DNA of 64,000 nt, taken from the NCBI GenBank assembly GCA_029624765.1, contig JARSSO010000029.1, positions 1-64,000 of the forward strand, in the 5' to 3' direction. Shown here in pieces: positions 63,584 through 64,000 of this stretch. Every line of letters starts with the position of its first letter. The first letter of the stretch is position 1. Below the pieces are notes generated by a model. The model was not told the origin of the DNA and ran no database searches. It saw only the letters and a program-made list of their open reading frames with translations. Source of the DNA: Candidatus Contendibacter sp. (GTDB lineage: Bacteria > Pseudomonadota > Gammaproteobacteria > Competibacterales > Competibacteraceae). Both the position numbers and the translations under genes were made by a program.

Positions 63584-64000
63584 CTACTTTTTCCGCGCTG
63601 GCGGCAAATCGGTGCAGACCCCCTCAAACACTTCCGCCGCCATCCCGACCGATTCGCCCAGGGTCGGATGCGGGTGAATGGTCAGGCCGATGTCGGCGGG
63701 GTCGCAGCCCATCTCGATGGCAAGCACAACCTCGCTGATCAAATCGCCGGCGTGGGTGCCGACGATGCCGCCACCGACGATCCGATGGGTCTCTTCGTCG
63801 AAGATCAACTTGGTGAAACCTTCGTCGCGGCCGTTGGCGATGGCGCGGCCGGACGCGGCCCACGGGAACTTGCTCACGCCCACTTTGACGCCCTGCTGTT
63901 TCGCCTCTGCTTCGGTCAGCCCCACCCAAGCGACTTCCGGGTCGGTGTAGGCCACGCCGGGAATCACCTTGGCGTCGAAGAAACTCTTTTGCCCGGCGGC
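63584..64000 (-). CDS. lpdA: Dihydrolipoyl dehydrogenase, C-terminal part (runs off the window)
   Basis: 139 codons of the C-terminal dimerisation domain, open to the window edge. The conserved segments VIPGVAYTDPEVAWVGLTEA, GFTKLIFDEETHRIVGGGIV and the active-site HPHPTLGES are clear. Lpd is the E3 flavoprotein of pyruvate, 2-oxoglutarate and glycine-cleavage complexes, reoxidising lipoamide with NAD. The N-terminal FAD/disulfide domain lies outside the window. Confidence 0.92.
   Translation of the reverse strand, partial: AAGQKSFFDAKVIPGVAYTDPEVAWVGLTEAEAKQQGVKVGVSKFPWAASGRAIANGRDEGFTKLIFDEETHRIVGGGIVGTHAGDLISEVVLAIEMGCDPADIGLTIHPHPTLGESVGMAAEVFEGVCTDLPPARKK

Overview
The window is GC-rich chromosomal DNA from a Gram-negative bacterium, most likely a gammaproteobacterium. 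A class III polyhydroxyalkanoate (PHA) synthase locus, a lut/dld-II/lldP lactate operon in the order known from Shewanella, IPTL-CTERM surface proteins and many short palindromic repeats would fit a PHA-storing Competibacteraceae-like lineage. That placement is an inference, because no rRNA or other phylogenetic marker lies in the window.

Layout. At 0-1 kb there is the start of a beta-helix surface protein (minus, cut by the window edge) and a remnant of a PDDEXK_9 ATPase. At 1.3-5.9 kb a SWIM zinc-finger protein overlaps a 1092-residue helical-repeat protein. At 6.0-14.7 kb lies a complete lactate module, lutA-lutB-lutC-dld-lldP, all minus. It faces a divergent GntR/LldR-type regulator, with a good sigma70 promoter between two identical operators. 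At 14.8-17.8 kb two amino-acid ABC permeases are separated by an opposite-strand DUF433/DUF5615 pair and a glutaredoxin-like gene. At 17.9-21.4 kb there is a YkgJ-type protein and two DUF1566 surface proteins whose C-terminal segments differ in a pattern like diversity-generating retroelement targets. At 21.5-26.0 kb there are an endo/exonuclease/phosphatase, a PhoP/PhoQ-like pair with a PepSY protein, and a divergent periplasmic protein.

From 26.5 to 39.6 kb all genes run on the plus strand: a gingipain-like C25 protease closed by a strong terminator, an asparagine-synthetase-like lasso cyclase, a 67-residue lasso precursor, an Rpn nuclease, two GTPases, a CHASE2 adenylate cyclase, a FecR-domain protein and a lasso B2 transglutaminase-like protease. 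The lasso parts therefore appear to be split by about 7 kb of other genes.

From 39.9 to 46.7 kb lies the PHA locus (minus): PhaC-like protein, SDR reductase, terminator, phaE, phaC, thiolase, DUF35 protein. At 47.4-60.6 kb come an OYE-family reductase, a SulP-STAS-cNMP transporter, an RNB ribonuclease, a MoxR ATPase with a metallopeptidase/VWA partner, an intact PDDEXK_9 ATPase, and a MacA/MacB-like efflux set. At 60.9-64 kb there are a small exported protein, a leucine-rich-repeat protein, a papain-like protease and the 3' end of lpdA.

The strongest leads are the split lasso locus and the DGR-like codon pattern. No tRNA, rRNA, CRISPR array or complete insertion sequence was recognised.
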